Shown in pieces: positions 16,806 through 25,212 of a stretch of DNA of 50,332 bases. Source of the DNA: Opitutia bacterium (GTDB lineage Bacteria > Verrucomicrobiota > Verrucomicrobiia > Opitutales > Opitutaceae); the NCBI GenBank assembly GCA_947461205.1, contig CANHJG010000022.1:1-50332 (forward strand), read 5' to 3'. The number at the start of each line of letters is the position of its first letter. Positions within the stretch are counted from its first letter, which is position 1. The notes below the pieces were generated by a model. The model did no database searches, was not told the DNA's origin, and worked only from the letters and a program-made list of their open reading frames with translations. A program made the translations under genes and the position numbers.

Positions 16806-16833
16806 GGAACAATTCAGAAATATACCCATCAGA
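16806..16833 (+). promoter_or_regulatory. Candidate ECF-type autoregulatory promoter
   Basis: GGAACAA is followed after 16 bp by TCAGA, very near the sigmaE-type pattern (GGAACTT, 15-16 bp, TCnnA). It lies directly upstream of the ECF sigma start, as expected if the sigma factor activates its own operon. The transcript would have a leader of only about ten nucleotides before ATG 16848, which is short and lowers confidence. Confidence 0.4.
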
Positions 16834-16847
16834 GCGAGGCAGACCGC

Positions 16848-17453
16848 ATGTCCTCCAAAATTCAAGAAGTTGCCTTCGACCGCACCCTCGTGGACCGTTT
16901 CAAAAACGGCGACCAATCGGCCTTCGATGAAATGGTGTCGCGCTACTGGGACCGGATTTATGCGATGGTGCACCAGCTGCTGCGGAACCAGCAGGATGCC
17001 GAGGAAGTGACGCAGGACGCGTTTATCCGGGCCCACCGGGGCCTGGCCAATTTCCGCGGCGACTCGGCGTTTTCCACGTGGCTTTACCAGATTGCGACCA
17101 ATCTGGCGCGCAACCGCTACTGGTATTGGTGGCGCCGCAAACGGGACAAGTCCGTCTCGTTCGACGCCCCCGTGAGCGCGGAAAACGATATGACCCTCGC
17201 CGAGATCATCCCCGCCGAGGTCGAATCGCCGGACGATATTACCGTCAACCAGGAGTTCGTCGCCCGCATCGCTCAGGGGATGGAGAAAATTTCAGCGAAA
17301 CATCGTGAGATACTCGTCTTGCGCACGATCAAGAACCTGTCCTACGAGGAAATTGCCGCCATTTTGGGGATTTCCGTGGGCACCGTGAAAAGCCGGATTG
17401 CCCGGGCGCGCGAAAGCCTCCGCTCGAAACTCGGCGAGGACTTCAAAACCTGA
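16848..17453 (+). CDS. ECF (sigma-70 family, RpoE-like) RNA polymerase sigma factor
   Basis: A 201-residue extracytoplasmic-function sigma factor. Region 2 covers about 20-95 (GDQSAFDEMVSRYWDRIYAM, NQQDAEEVTQDAFIRAHRGL, FSTWLYQIATNLARNRYW). After an acidic linker, region 4 covers about 140-195 (AKHREILVLRTIKNLSYEEI, AAILGISVGTVKSRIARARE). The ATG at 16848 (MSSKIQEVAF) is preferred over an in-frame GTG at 16803, because the promoter-like GGAAC element lies between them. It is followed after 17 bp by a gene for a probable membrane anti-sigma factor, the usual pairing. The inducing signal is unknown. Confidence 0.93.
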   Translation: MSSKIQEVAFDRTLVDRFKNGDQSAFDEMVSRYWDRIYAMVHQLLRNQQDAEEVTQDAFIRAHRGLANFRGDSAFSTWLYQIATNLARNRYWYWWRRKRDKSVSFDAPVSAENDMTLAEIIPAEVESPDDITVNQEFVARIAQGMEKISAKHREILVLRTIKNLSYEEIAAILGISVGTVKSRIARARESLRSKLGEDFKT

Positions 17454-17470
17454 CGACCCCACCGACGACC

Positions 17471-18223
17471 ATGAAAGATGCGGAATTTATTGAACTGCTT
17501 AACCTGTACCTCGACCACGAGATCAGTGCCGCCGATGCGGCCCGCCTAGAGGCGGAAGTGCAGAGCAACCCGGAGCGCCGCCGCGTTTACCGGCAATACT
17601 GCCGCATGCAGAAAGCCTGCACGCGGCTCGCCAAAGATTTCACCGGGCAAGAAGCCGGCGATTCGAAGCACGAACGCAAAGTCATCGCCTTCGATCCGGC
17701 GGGCCGCAGCGCGTGGGGCCCGGCTATTTTGGCCGCGGGCGGCCTAGTGGCTGCCGCCTGTGTCGCCCTCGTTTCGGCCTACCGCTCAACGGGTCCGACG
17801 CCCCCGGCGCTCGCCGCGCCGGCGGTTGCGACGATGCCAGGGACCGTGGCCGCCGTCGCCGCGCAGGTGGAAACCAGCGTGATCATGACGCAGGCCAGAA
17901 GCCGCGCCGATCATGCGGCCATTGCCCGCACCGTGACCGTGCCGGCGGCCCGGCGCAACGACCTGCCACCGGTGCTGGCCATGCGGGCGCTCGCGCTGGG
18001 CGGTGACGCGAACCCGGGAAACCCAGTGGGGTCTTCCGATTTGCCCGTGCAGCTGGATTGGATCAGCGGCCTGAAAATCACTCCGCTGCAGCGTGTGCAG
18101 CCGGAGGACTTGCGCTTCGAGGCCCGTCCGCTGGACCCAACGAAGAATCCGACCTATCACAGTCGCAGCCGGCCCGACCACCAAGGCGTGGTCGAAATGA
18201 CGGCTTTCCAGTTTCAAAAATAG
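17471..18223 (+). CDS. Probable membrane-anchored anti-sigma factor
   Basis: A 250-residue protein encoded just after the ECF sigma gene. Residues 1-60 have an anti-sigma-like helical domain (FIELLNLYLDHEISAADAAR, LEAEVQSNPERRRVYRQYCR, MQKAC). The His and two Cys recall the zinc-containing ZAS domain, but the spacing is not the classical HxxxCxxC. One transmembrane segment follows at about 77-100 (GPAILAAGGLVAAACVALVS), then an Ala/Pro-rich periplasmic part of about 145 residues. Topology and operon position support anti-sigma function; direct family homology is weaker. The C-terminal part matches nothing I recognise. Confidence 0.72.
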   Translation: MKDAEFIELLNLYLDHEISAADAARLEAEVQSNPERRRVYRQYCRMQKACTRLAKDFTGQEAGDSKHERKVIAFDPAGRSAWGPAILAAGGLVAAACVALVSAYRSTGPTPPALAAPAVATMPGTVAAVAAQVETSVIMTQARSRADHAAIARTVTVPAARRNDLPPVLAMRALALGGDANPGNPVGSSDLPVQLDWISGLKITPLQRVQPEDLRFEARPLDPTKNPTYHSRSRPDHQGVVEMTAFQFQK

Positions 18224-18243
18224 ATTTTGCGGGTGCGGTACCG

Positions 18244-18267
18244 AAGGCGGGCCGCCGAGCCCGCCTT
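18244..18267. terminator. GC-rich hairpin downstream of the anti-sigma gene
   Basis: AAGGCGGGC and GCCCGCCTT form a perfect 9-bp stem with a 6-nt loop, 20 bp after the anti-sigma stop. No T tract follows, so it may be a weak terminator or a mobile palindromic repeat. The rest of the gap up to ruvA (18268-18475) shows only GC-rich sequence with no recognised gene. Confidence 0.4.
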
Positions 18268-18475
18268 GCTTGGGCCGAGCCCGCAGCCGGCCCAGCCCGG
18301 CCGGCCCGGGGGAGTTTTGGCGGAGAGGCAGCCGCTTAGCCGGAACGATGCAGTCGGCCGTAGGCCGCGCGCTTGCGCGCGCTCCGAAAACGCGCCCGGC
18401 AGCGCGTGACCGACGAAGCCACCGTTCCGATTTTGCATGCTCGAGGACCATGGCCTCGGGCTGAATGGCCGCCGC

Positions 18476-19078
18476 TCAGTTCAGCGCGCGCTTGATCAGC
18501 GCTTCGGTGGTCGCCTTCGCCCCGAGGGCCAGCGCCGCCTGGCGCACGGCCTGGTCGGCATCGGCGCCCTTGTAGCCCAGCGCAACGAGGGCTGAGACCG
18601 CGTCGCGGTGCGCGCTTGGGCCAATCGGCTCGGGGGTCGGATCGCCCCCGAGTTCGGGCGAGCCATGGTCTGTGGTTCCCACCTTGGCCCGCAGCTCCAC
18701 CACCAACCGCTCCGCCGTTTTCTTGCCGATGCCGGGCACCTTGGCAAGCGACGCGATATCCCCCGCGCGGATCGCACTCTCCAGCGACGACAACGACAAC
18801 CGGCTCATGATGCCGAGCGCACCCTTGGGGCCGACGCCAGTCACCTGTTCGATCATCAACCGGAAAAAATTCCGCTCCGCCTGGGTGGTGAAGCCGTAGA
18901 GCGTATGCGCGTCCTCGCGGTAGATCACGAGCGTGTGGAGTTTCACCATCGCGCCCGGCAAGGGGAGTTTCTCGGCCGTGGTGACGGGCACGTTCACCTC
19001 GTAGCCGAAGCCATTGAGCTCGATGACGGCGTGGAGCGGCGTCGCGGCGGCGAGGGTACCTTGGATCGAGGTGATCAT
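18476..19078 (-). CDS. ruvA: Holliday junction branch migration protein RuvA
   Basis: The 200-residue DNA-binding subunit of the RuvAB branch-migration motor. The N-terminal OB fold begins MITSIQGTLAAATPLHAVIE and continues LNGFGYEVNVPV, KLHTLVIYREDAHTLYGF. Two helix-hairpin-helix motifs follow (VTGVGPKGALGIM and VPGIGKKTAERLVVEL). The C-terminal RuvB-binding domain includes SALVALGYKGADADQAVRQA. It is the third gene of the dapA-dapB-ruvA run, 27 bp after dapB. No ruvB or ruvC is in the window. Confidence 0.96.
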   Translation of the reverse strand: MITSIQGTLAAATPLHAVIELNGFGYEVNVPVTTAEKLPLPGAMVKLHTLVIYREDAHTLYGFTTQAERNFFRLMIEQVTGVGPKGALGIMSRLSLSSLESAIRAGDIASLAKVPGIGKKTAERLVVELRAKVGTTDHGSPELGGDPTPEPIGPSAHRDAVSALVALGYKGADADQAVRQAALALGAKATTEALIKRALN

Positions 19079-19105
19079 GGCAGTGGGGCAGGGCGCGGGC
19101 GGGGC

Positions 19106-19837
19106 TTACTTCAGGCCGAGGACGTCCTGCATATCGTAAACGCCGGGTTTTTGCGCGACCACCCACTGCGCGGCCCGCAGGGCGCCGCGCGCAAAGATTC
19201 CGCGATCACTGGCCTTGTGGGTCAGTTCGATCCGTTCGCCGAGTGCGGCGAACATCACCGTATGGTCGCCGACGACATCGCCACCGCGCAGGGCGTGGAT
19301 GCCCACCTCGGTCGACGTGCGCTCGCCGACGATACCTTCGCGCCCGTGGCGGAGCGCCGCGGCGGTCAGTTGGCGTTCTTCGAGGATGATCTCGAGCAGC
19401 CGCGCGGCCGTGCCGCTGGGCGCATCCTTTTTGAAGCGGTGGTGCATCTCGATCACTTCGGCGTCGTAGTCGGAGCCGAGCACACCCGCGGCGCGGCGCG
19501 TGAGGGCGAAGAGCAGATTGACGCCCACGGAGAAATTTCCGGCCCACACGCACGGCACGCTGGCCGCGAGGGCGAGCAGGTGCTTTTTCTCCTCGGCAGA
19601 ATGCCCGGTCGTCCCGAGGACGACGGGTTTGTTTCGCGCCACCGCCAGTTCCAGGACGGCGCGCGTCGCTTGGTGCGAGCTGAAGTCGACGATCACCTCG
19701 CAGCGCGGGAGTCCGGCGGCGAGGTCGTCGCCGGCATCGACGGCGGCGCCGACGGTGAGGCCCAGTTTCTTGGCGGCGTCCGCGAGGGCGTGGCCCATGC
19801 GGCCCTTGGAGCCGTTGATCAAAATCGAGAGTGGCAT
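19106..19837 (-). CDS. dapB: 4-hydroxy-tetrahydrodipicolinate reductase
   Basis: Reduces hydroxy-tetrahydrodipicolinate with NAD(P)H in lysine and diaminopimelate synthesis. The 243 residues have the Rossmann start LINGSKGRMGHAL (8-18), VVLGTTGHS, PCVWAGNFSVGVN and the catalytic EVIEMHHRFKKDAPSGTA (129-144) with the His-His and Lys residues. The C-terminus has GREGIVGER, GIHALRGGDVVGDHTVMFA and RGALRAAQWV. The ATG at 19837 (MPLSILINGS) is chosen since the longer frame only reads into dapA sequence. It starts 14 bp downstream of dapA, in the same transcript. Confidence 0.96.
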   Translation of the reverse strand: MPLSILINGSKGRMGHALADAAKKLGLTVGAAVDAGDDLAAGLPRCEVIVDFSSHQATRAVLELAVARNKPVVLGTTGHSAEEKKHLLALAASVPCVWAGNFSVGVNLLFALTRRAAGVLGSDYDAEVIEMHHRFKKDAPSGTAARLLEIILEERQLTAAALRHGREGIVGERTSTEVGIHALRGGDVVGDHTVMFAALGERIELTHKASDRGIFARGALRAAQWVVAQKPGVYDMQDVLGLK

Positions 19838-19851
19838 GATCCGGGGGGAGA

Positions 19852-20739
19852 TTATTTTCCGAGGGCGGCGAGGGCCTGTTCGAGGATGAGCGCGTTGGCC
19901 GGGCTCATGTCGCACAACGGTTCGCGCACCTCGGCGGAGGCGATGAGCCCGGCGCGCAACACCGCGGCCTTGATCGGCACCGGATTCGGCTCGAGGAAGA
20001 GGGTCTTGAAGATTGGGTAGAGTTTGCGGTGCAGTTTGGTCGCTTTGGCGAAATCGTTGGCTCGGGCGAAGCGCACGAGTTGCGAGACCTCGCGGACAAA
20101 GAGATTGGACGCGACGCTGATCACGCCTTCGGCGCCGACGGCCATGAACGGCAAGGTCAGGGAATCGTCGCCACTCAGGACCGTGATGTCGGCCCCGAGC
20201 GCCTGCTTGAGCTGGTCCACGCGGTCGACGCTGCCACCCGCTTCCTTGATCCAACGGACGTGCGGGTATTTCGCGCGGAGACGTTCCACCACGGGTACGC
20301 CGATCTCGATGCCGCAGCGGCCCGGGATGGAGTAGAGAATGATCGGTTTATCGGTGGCCTCGGCCACGGCGCAAAAATGCCGGAAGAGGCCTTCGGGACT
20401 CGGCTTGTTATAGTACGGGGCCACCACCAGCATCGCGTCGGCGCCGGCCGCATGCGAAAGTTTCGTCAGGTCCACCGCCTCCTGCGTCGAGTTGGAGCCG
20501 GTGCCTGCGATCACCGGCACCCGCCCGGCGGTGTCGGCGACGACGGCGCGGATAATGTCGAGGTGCTCCTCGTGGGAAACCGTGGGCGACTCGCCGGTGG
20601 TGCCGACCGGCACCAAGCCGTCAATCCCCCCTTTAATTTGAAAGGTGACGAGTTTTTTGAGGCTGGCGTAGTCAACCTGGCCCTTGGAAAAGGGCGTTAC
20701 GAGCGCAGTGATCGTGCCGGTGAGCGGGCGGAGTTTCAT
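19852..20739 (-). CDS. dapA: 4-hydroxy-tetrahydrodipicolinate synthase
   Basis: Condenses pyruvate with aspartate semialdehyde at the first committed step of lysine and diaminopimelate synthesis. The 295-residue TIM barrel has GTTGESPT (46-53), the tyrosine in ILYSIPGRCG (Tyr136; usually YNVPGR) and the Schiff-base lysine in IKEAGGS (Lys165), plus VLSGDDSLTLPFMAVGAEGV. The ATG at 20739 (MKLRPLTGTI) is preferred to a TTG four codons upstream. It heads the dapA-dapB-ruvA run and is divergent from the PilT-type gene, 69 bp away. It is the biosynthetic paralogue of the sialate-lyase-type gene at 3.9 kb. Confidence 0.95.
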   Translation of the reverse strand: MKLRPLTGTITALVTPFSKGQVDYASLKKLVTFQIKGGIDGLVPVGTTGESPTVSHEEHLDIIRAVVADTAGRVPVIAGTGSNSTQEAVDLTKLSHAAGADAMLVVAPYYNKPSPEGLFRHFCAVAEATDKPIILYSIPGRCGIEIGVPVVERLRAKYPHVRWIKEAGGSVDRVDQLKQALGADITVLSGDDSLTLPFMAVGAEGVISVASNLFVREVSQLVRFARANDFAKATKLHRKLYPIFKTLFLEPNPVPIKAAVLRAGLIASAEVREPLCDMSPANALILEQALAALGK

Positions 20740-20808
20740 GGGAGCAGGCAATGATGCCTTGCGGAACAGAGCAGGGCGAAATAAGGAATCCGCAACGCTT
20801 TTTTACCC

Positions 20809-21912
20809 ATGCCGCTCCTCACACCGCACAGTGAAATTATTAACGAGCTGCTCAAGCTCGCCGTGGACAGCGGGGCGAGTGACGTCATCATCAAATCGAA
20901 CAAGCCCGGTTACGTCCGCCTCTCCGGCAAGCTGAAGCCGGTCGATATGGACCCGATCACCTGCCCTGAAGCCGAGGCCTGGGTCGAGGAGCACGTGCCG
21001 ACGATCTTCCGGGCGAAATGGGATGAGCTCGGCCAAGTGGATTTCGCCTACGCGTGGGAGGGCGTCGGGCGTTTCCGCGTGAATGCGTTTCACCAGCGCG
21101 GCCTCGTGAGCATCGTGATGCGCCATATCAAAAGCACGGTGCCCACGTTTGACCAACTCGGGCTCGGCCCGACCCAGGACGCGCTGATCAAACTGGTGCA
21201 GGCGAAGGACGGCATTCTCCTTGTTTGCGGCGCGACCGGCTCCGGCAAGAGCTCCACGATGGCGGCGATGCTGAACTGGGTAAACCGGAACATGGATAAA
21301 CACATTGTCACGATCGAGGACCCGATCGAATACACGTTCCCCGACGACCAATCGCTGTTTCAGCAGCGCGAAATCGGTCTCGATGTGCCGAGCTTCGAGT
21401 TGGCGATCAAGGCCGTGCTCCGCCAGAATCCCGACATCATCCTGATCGGGGAAATGCGCGACCGCGAGACCTTCGAAACCGCGATCAGCGCGGCGGAAAC
21501 GGGCCACCTGGTGTTGTCGACGATGCACGCAGCGAACGTGGCGCAATCGCTCACGCGGCTCTTCGAGTTCTTCGCGCCCGAGGAACAAATCCAGGCGCGG
21601 CGCGCGATCTCCGGCTCTTTGCGCGGTTTCGTTTGCCAAAAACTTGTGCCCAAAATCGACGGCAACGGCCGCCAGCCCGCGAATGAAATTCTCACGGCCG
21701 ACGCGACGGTCAAAGCCCTCATTCTGGAGGGGCAGTTCGAGAAAATCCAAGGCCTCTTGGACAGCAGCGGCGATTCGGCCAGTTTCTCGTTCAACAAGGA
21801 TCTCTACCGGCTCTGGAAAGCGGGCACGATCGGGAAGGCCGAGGCTCTGCGTTTCTCGCCGAATCCGCAGGCGCTGGAAATGAATTTCAAAGGCATTTTG
21901 ATCAAATCCTGA
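20809..21912 (+). CDS. PilT/PilU-type type IV pilus retraction ATPase
   Basis: Hexameric cytosolic ATPase that powers pilus retraction and twitching. The 367 residues hold an N-terminal PAS-like domain (DSGASDVIIKSNKPGYVRLS, FRVNAFHQRGLVSIVMRHI) and the RecA-like core. Core motifs are Walker A GATGSGKS (141-148), the Asp box IVTIEDPIEY, Walker B LIGEMRD and the His box ETGHLVLSTMHA. The C-terminal AIRNLIRE motif of classical PilT is not visible; the end reads SFNKDLYRLWKAGTIGKAEA then LRFSPNPQALEMNFKGI, which leans towards a PilU-like or divergent PilT paralogue. No other pilus genes lie nearby. Confidence 0.9.
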   Translation: MPLLTPHSEIINELLKLAVDSGASDVIIKSNKPGYVRLSGKLKPVDMDPITCPEAEAWVEEHVPTIFRAKWDELGQVDFAYAWEGVGRFRVNAFHQRGLVSIVMRHIKSTVPTFDQLGLGPTQDALIKLVQAKDGILLVCGATGSGKSSTMAAMLNWVNRNMDKHIVTIEDPIEYTFPDDQSLFQQREIGLDVPSFELAIKAVLRQNPDIILIGEMRDRETFETAISAAETGHLVLSTMHAANVAQSLTRLFEFFAPEEQIQARRAISGSLRGFVCQKLVPKIDGNGRQPANEILTADATVKALILEGQFEKIQGLLDSSGDSASFSFNKDLYRLWKAGTIGKAEALRFSPNPQALEMNFKGILIKS

Positions 21913-21914
21913 TC

Positions 21915-22436
21915 CAGCGGCTCGGTCGCAGTGGGTTCGGGTTCGCGGTAAGCGCAGTCGCTGCGGAGAGTCGGGCGGGCGAGACGCCCGTTGCGCCACT
22001 GCCCGACGGCCGGTTCGCGGCGGCGAAGCGCGAGCTCGAAGCACTCCAAGCGGCGCGCGGGTTGACCGCGCCACCGCTAGCCGCCTTGCCCCCGTTTACG
22101 GCGACCGAGCCGCAGATTGACGCGCGGGCCCCGTCGCGGATGGAGGCGTACTCGATCCCGCGGTATGCCGCTTGGCCGCCGAAACGGCGGAGCGTTGCGC
22201 GGCACGGACGCACCCCGAATCCATCGGCAACCCACGGCCGGGCTTCCCGGCCAATGGGAAGACGCCGCAGGACCTCACACGGCTGCACTCCACACCCGGC
22301 GCGGGCGATGCCGCCGGGCGGGTGGCACGGGGTGGACTTACCGACTGTGATTCCAGGGACGTCGCCCTCGGCTCTGCCCGCGTTCGTGGCGCTGAAGGAC
22401 GCCGCGAAGTATTTCACGCCGCTCAAACGTTTTTAG
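21915..22436 (+). other. Gene-free stretch with an open but unrecognised frame, possible gene relic
   Basis: The 570 bp between the PilT-type gene and fabD hold no recognised gene. One plus-strand frame is open without an early ATG. Its first part (SAVAAESRAGETPVAPLPDG, then RFAAAKRELEALQAARGLTA) and its last part (ALPAFVALKDAAKYFTPLKR) look protein-like. The middle is arginine-rich and out of character, while a neighbouring frame there reads more naturally (HPESIGNPRPGFPANGKTPQ). This is the pattern of a small exported protein broken by frameshifts, but open frames are common by chance at this GC content. A short hairpin (GGGCG/CGCCC) lies near 21973-21990. Confidence 0.3.
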
Positions 22437-22482
22437 GGCTTGGATTTCCGCGGGGCGGGCGATTGTCTCGTGAGTTCCAATC

Positions 22483-23400
22483 ATGGCACTGGCATTTTTA
22501 TTTGCAGGGCAGGGAGCCCAGAAGGTCGGCATGGGCAAATCGCTGTATGATCAGTCGGCCGCGGCGCGCGCGCTTTACGACGAAGCCGGACGCGTGCTCG
22601 GCTGGGATTTGGCCCAGGTGAGCTTCACCGGCCCCGAGGCGGCTCTAACGCAGACCCAGATCTGCCAGCCGGCGCTGTTTGTGCACGGCCTCGCGCTCGT
22701 GGCCGCCTTGCGCGAGCAGGGCAAACTGCCGGCCGGCGAGCCGAAGTTCGCCCTCGGGCTGAGCCTCGGCGAGGTCACCGCGTATTGCGCGGCCGGGGTC
22801 TTTGATTTCGCCACCGGCCTGCGGATCGTGGCCGAACGCGGCCGCCTGATGCAACAGGCGTGCGAGCAGACGACCGGTGGCATGGCGGCCATCATCGGCG
22901 AGGATCGCGCCAAGGTCGCGGAACTCTGCGCGGAATTCGACATCGAGGCCGCCAATTTCAACGCCCCCGGACAAATCGTGGTCTCCGGCGAGAAAGCCAA
23001 AATCGAGGCCGCGGTCACCGGCGCCAAGGCCCGCGGCATGAAGAAGGTCATCCCGCTCGTGGTCGCCGGGGCGTATCACTCGCGGCTGATGGAGCCGGCG
23101 CGCGCCGCCTTCGCGGGGTATTTGGACACCGTTCCGTTTAACGCACCGCAGTTTACGGTCTTCACCAATACGACGGGCCAGACCGTCAGCGAGCCCGCGG
23201 CGATCAAGGCTGCGCTGGTGAAACAGGTTGTTTCCTCGGTGTTGTGGGAGGACTGCATGCGCAGTGTCGCGGTTGCCGGGGCGTCGGCGTTCTGGGAATT
23301 TGGCCCAGGCGGGGTCCTTGCCGGACTCGCGCGCCGCACCGAAAAAACCTGGAGCGTGAAGAGCTTCGCCGAATTTACCGATCTGACCACTGCAGCCTGA
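22483..23400 (+). CDS. fabD: Malonyl-CoA:ACP transacylase
   Basis: Transfers malonyl from CoA to acyl carrier protein for fatty-acid elongation. The 305 residues open with FLFAGQGAQKVGMGKSLYD and have TQICQPALF, the nucleophile serine in GLSLGE (Ser94), the catalytic histidine in AGAYHSRLMEPA (His199), and later FTNTTGQ and FWEFGPGGVLAGLARRT. The usual nucleophile motif is GHSLGE; here the His before the serine is Leu, an uncommon change next to the active site. The start is the ATG giving MALAFLFAGQG. lepA starts 3 bp after the stop, so fabD-lepA-lepB look like one transcript. Confidence 0.95.
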   Translation: MALAFLFAGQGAQKVGMGKSLYDQSAAARALYDEAGRVLGWDLAQVSFTGPEAALTQTQICQPALFVHGLALVAALREQGKLPAGEPKFALGLSLGEVTAYCAAGVFDFATGLRIVAERGRLMQQACEQTTGGMAAIIGEDRAKVAELCAEFDIEAANFNAPGQIVVSGEKAKIEAAVTGAKARGMKKVIPLVVAGAYHSRLMEPARAAFAGYLDTVPFNAPQFTVFTNTTGQTVSEPAAIKAALVKQVVSSVLWEDCMRSVAVAGASAFWEFGPGGVLAGLARRTEKTWSVKSFAEFTDLTTAA

Positions 23401-23403
23401 ACG

Positions 23404-25200
23404 ATGTCCGCCAACTACACCCGCAATTTCTGCATCATCGCTCACGTCGATCATGGCAAGACCACGCTCTCCGACCGCCTGCTCGAATACACCAATACGG
23501 TTTCGATGCGCGTGATGACCGCGCAGCACCTCGACTCGATGGATCTCGAGAGGGAGCGCGGCATCACCATCAAGTCGCACCCGGTCACGATGACGTATCG
23601 CGCCAAGGACGGGCACGACTACAAACTCAACCTGATGGACACCCCGGGCCACGTGGATTTTTCCTACGAGGTCTCGCGCTCGCTCGCCGCCTGCGAAGGC
23701 GCGGTGCTCCTGATCGACGCCGCGCAGGGCGTCGAGGCGCAGACGGTGGCCAACGCCCACCTCGCTTTCAGCCAGAAACTGAAGGTCATCCCGGTCATCA
23801 ACAAGATCGACCTGCCGAGCGCGAACCTCGAACTCTGCACGCGGCAGCTCGAAGATATTCTCACGATTCCCGCCGAGGAAGCGATCTTGGCGAGCGGCAA
23901 GTCGGGCATCGGTATCGTCGACATTCTCGAGGCCGTCGTGGCGCGCGTGCCGCCGCCGCGCTGGCAGGAGTATCCGCAGACGCGCTGCCTCGTCTTTGAT
24001 TCGCTCTACGATTCCTACCGCGGGTGCATCGCCTACGTGCGTATATTCTCGGGCTCGATCAAGGCCGGCGACATGATGATGCTCATGAGCACCGGGCAAA
24101 AGGCCGAGGTAAAGGAAGTCGGAGTCTTCATGCCGAAGATGGAGAAAATCGCAGCGCTCGGCGCGGGCGACGTGGGCTACATCGTTTCGAGCATCAAAAC
24201 CCCCGCCGACGTGAAGACCGGCGACACCATCACCATCGCGAGCAAGCCCGCGACGGAGATGCTGCCCGGTTACAAAGAGGTGCGTCCGCTGGTCTTCTGC
24301 GGTCTCTATCCGCTCGAGAGCGACGATTACGAGAAGCTCAAGGCTGCGCTCGGTCGCCTGCGGCTGAACGATGCGGCATTCGTCTACGCGTCGGAAAGCT
24401 CACTCGCGCTCGGTTTCGGCTTCCGCTGCGGTTTCCTCGGACTCCTGCACATGGAGATCATCCAGGAGCGCATCCGCCGCGAGCATGACGTCGAGATCAT
24501 CTCCACCTATCCGAGCGTGATCTATCACGTGATCAAGCACGGCGGCGACCTCATCGAAGTCGACAATCCGGTAAACATGCCGGACCCCGGCACGATGATC
24601 GAAATCCGCGAGCCCACGATCCGCGCGCAGATCATTCTGCCGAACGAGTCGATGGGCGACATCCTCTCGCTGATCATGGAAAAACGCGGCGTGTGCGATC
24701 ACACGGACACGCTGGACATGAACCGCGTGATGCTGAAGTGCTCTCTACCGCTCAACGAAATCCTCGTCGATTTCAACGACCGCCTGAAGAGCATCACCCA
24801 CGGCTACGGCTCGATGGACTACGAACTCGGCGACTACATGGCCGCCGATCTCGTGAAGATGGACATCATGATCAACGGCGATCCCGTCGACGCGTTTTCC
24901 TGCATCGTGCACCGCAGCAATGCGGACAACCGCGGCCGCTCGCTCTGCGAAAAACTCGCCGAGATCATCCCGCCGCAGATGTTCAAAGTCGCGATCCAGG
25001 CCGCCATCGGCGGCAAGATCATCGCCCGCGACAACGTGAAGGAAATGCGCAAGGACGTGACTTCGAAGTGCTATGGCGGTGATATCAGCCGCAAGCGCAA
25101 GCTCCTCGACAAGCAGAAAGAGGGCAAAAAGAAGATGAAGCAGATCGGTAAAGTCTCCATTCCCCCGGACGCCTTCATCAAGGTGCTCCAAAACAACTGA
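23404..25200 (+). CDS. lepA: Elongation factor 4 (LepA GTPase)
   Basis: Ribosome-binding translational GTPase proposed to aid translation initiation or back-translocation. The 598-residue length is standard. The G domain has the P loop AHVDHGKTTL, DSMDLERERGITIKS, the switch-II DTPGHVDFSYEVSRS and NKIDLPSA. Domains II and III follow, then the EF-G-like V domain (CGLYPLESDDYEKLKAALGR, GFGFRCGFLGLLHMEIIQER) and the LepA-specific C-terminal domain (YGSMDYELGDY, VDAFSCIVHR, CYGGDISRKRKLLDKQKEGK, KKMKQIGKVSIPPDAFI). It lies 3 bp after fabD and 12 bp before lepB, which matches the common lepA-lepB pairing. Confidence 0.97.
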   Translation: MSANYTRNFCIIAHVDHGKTTLSDRLLEYTNTVSMRVMTAQHLDSMDLERERGITIKSHPVTMTYRAKDGHDYKLNLMDTPGHVDFSYEVSRSLAACEGAVLLIDAAQGVEAQTVANAHLAFSQKLKVIPVINKIDLPSANLELCTRQLEDILTIPAEEAILASGKSGIGIVDILEAVVARVPPPRWQEYPQTRCLVFDSLYDSYRGCIAYVRIFSGSIKAGDMMMLMSTGQKAEVKEVGVFMPKMEKIAALGAGDVGYIVSSIKTPADVKTGDTITIASKPATEMLPGYKEVRPLVFCGLYPLESDDYEKLKAALGRLRLNDAAFVYASESSLALGFGFRCGFLGLLHMEIIQERIRREHDVEIISTYPSVIYHVIKHGGDLIEVDNPVNMPDPGTMIEIREPTIRAQIILPNESMGDILSLIMEKRGVCDHTDTLDMNRVMLKCSLPLNEILVDFNDRLKSITHGYGSMDYELGDYMAADLVKMDIMINGDPVDAFSCIVHRSNADNRGRSLCEKLAEIIPPQMFKVAIQAAIGGKIIARDNVKEMRKDVTSKCYGGDISRKRKLLDKQKEGKKKMKQIGKVSIPPDAFIKVLQNN

Positions 25201-25212
25201 CGACCCTCCGCC

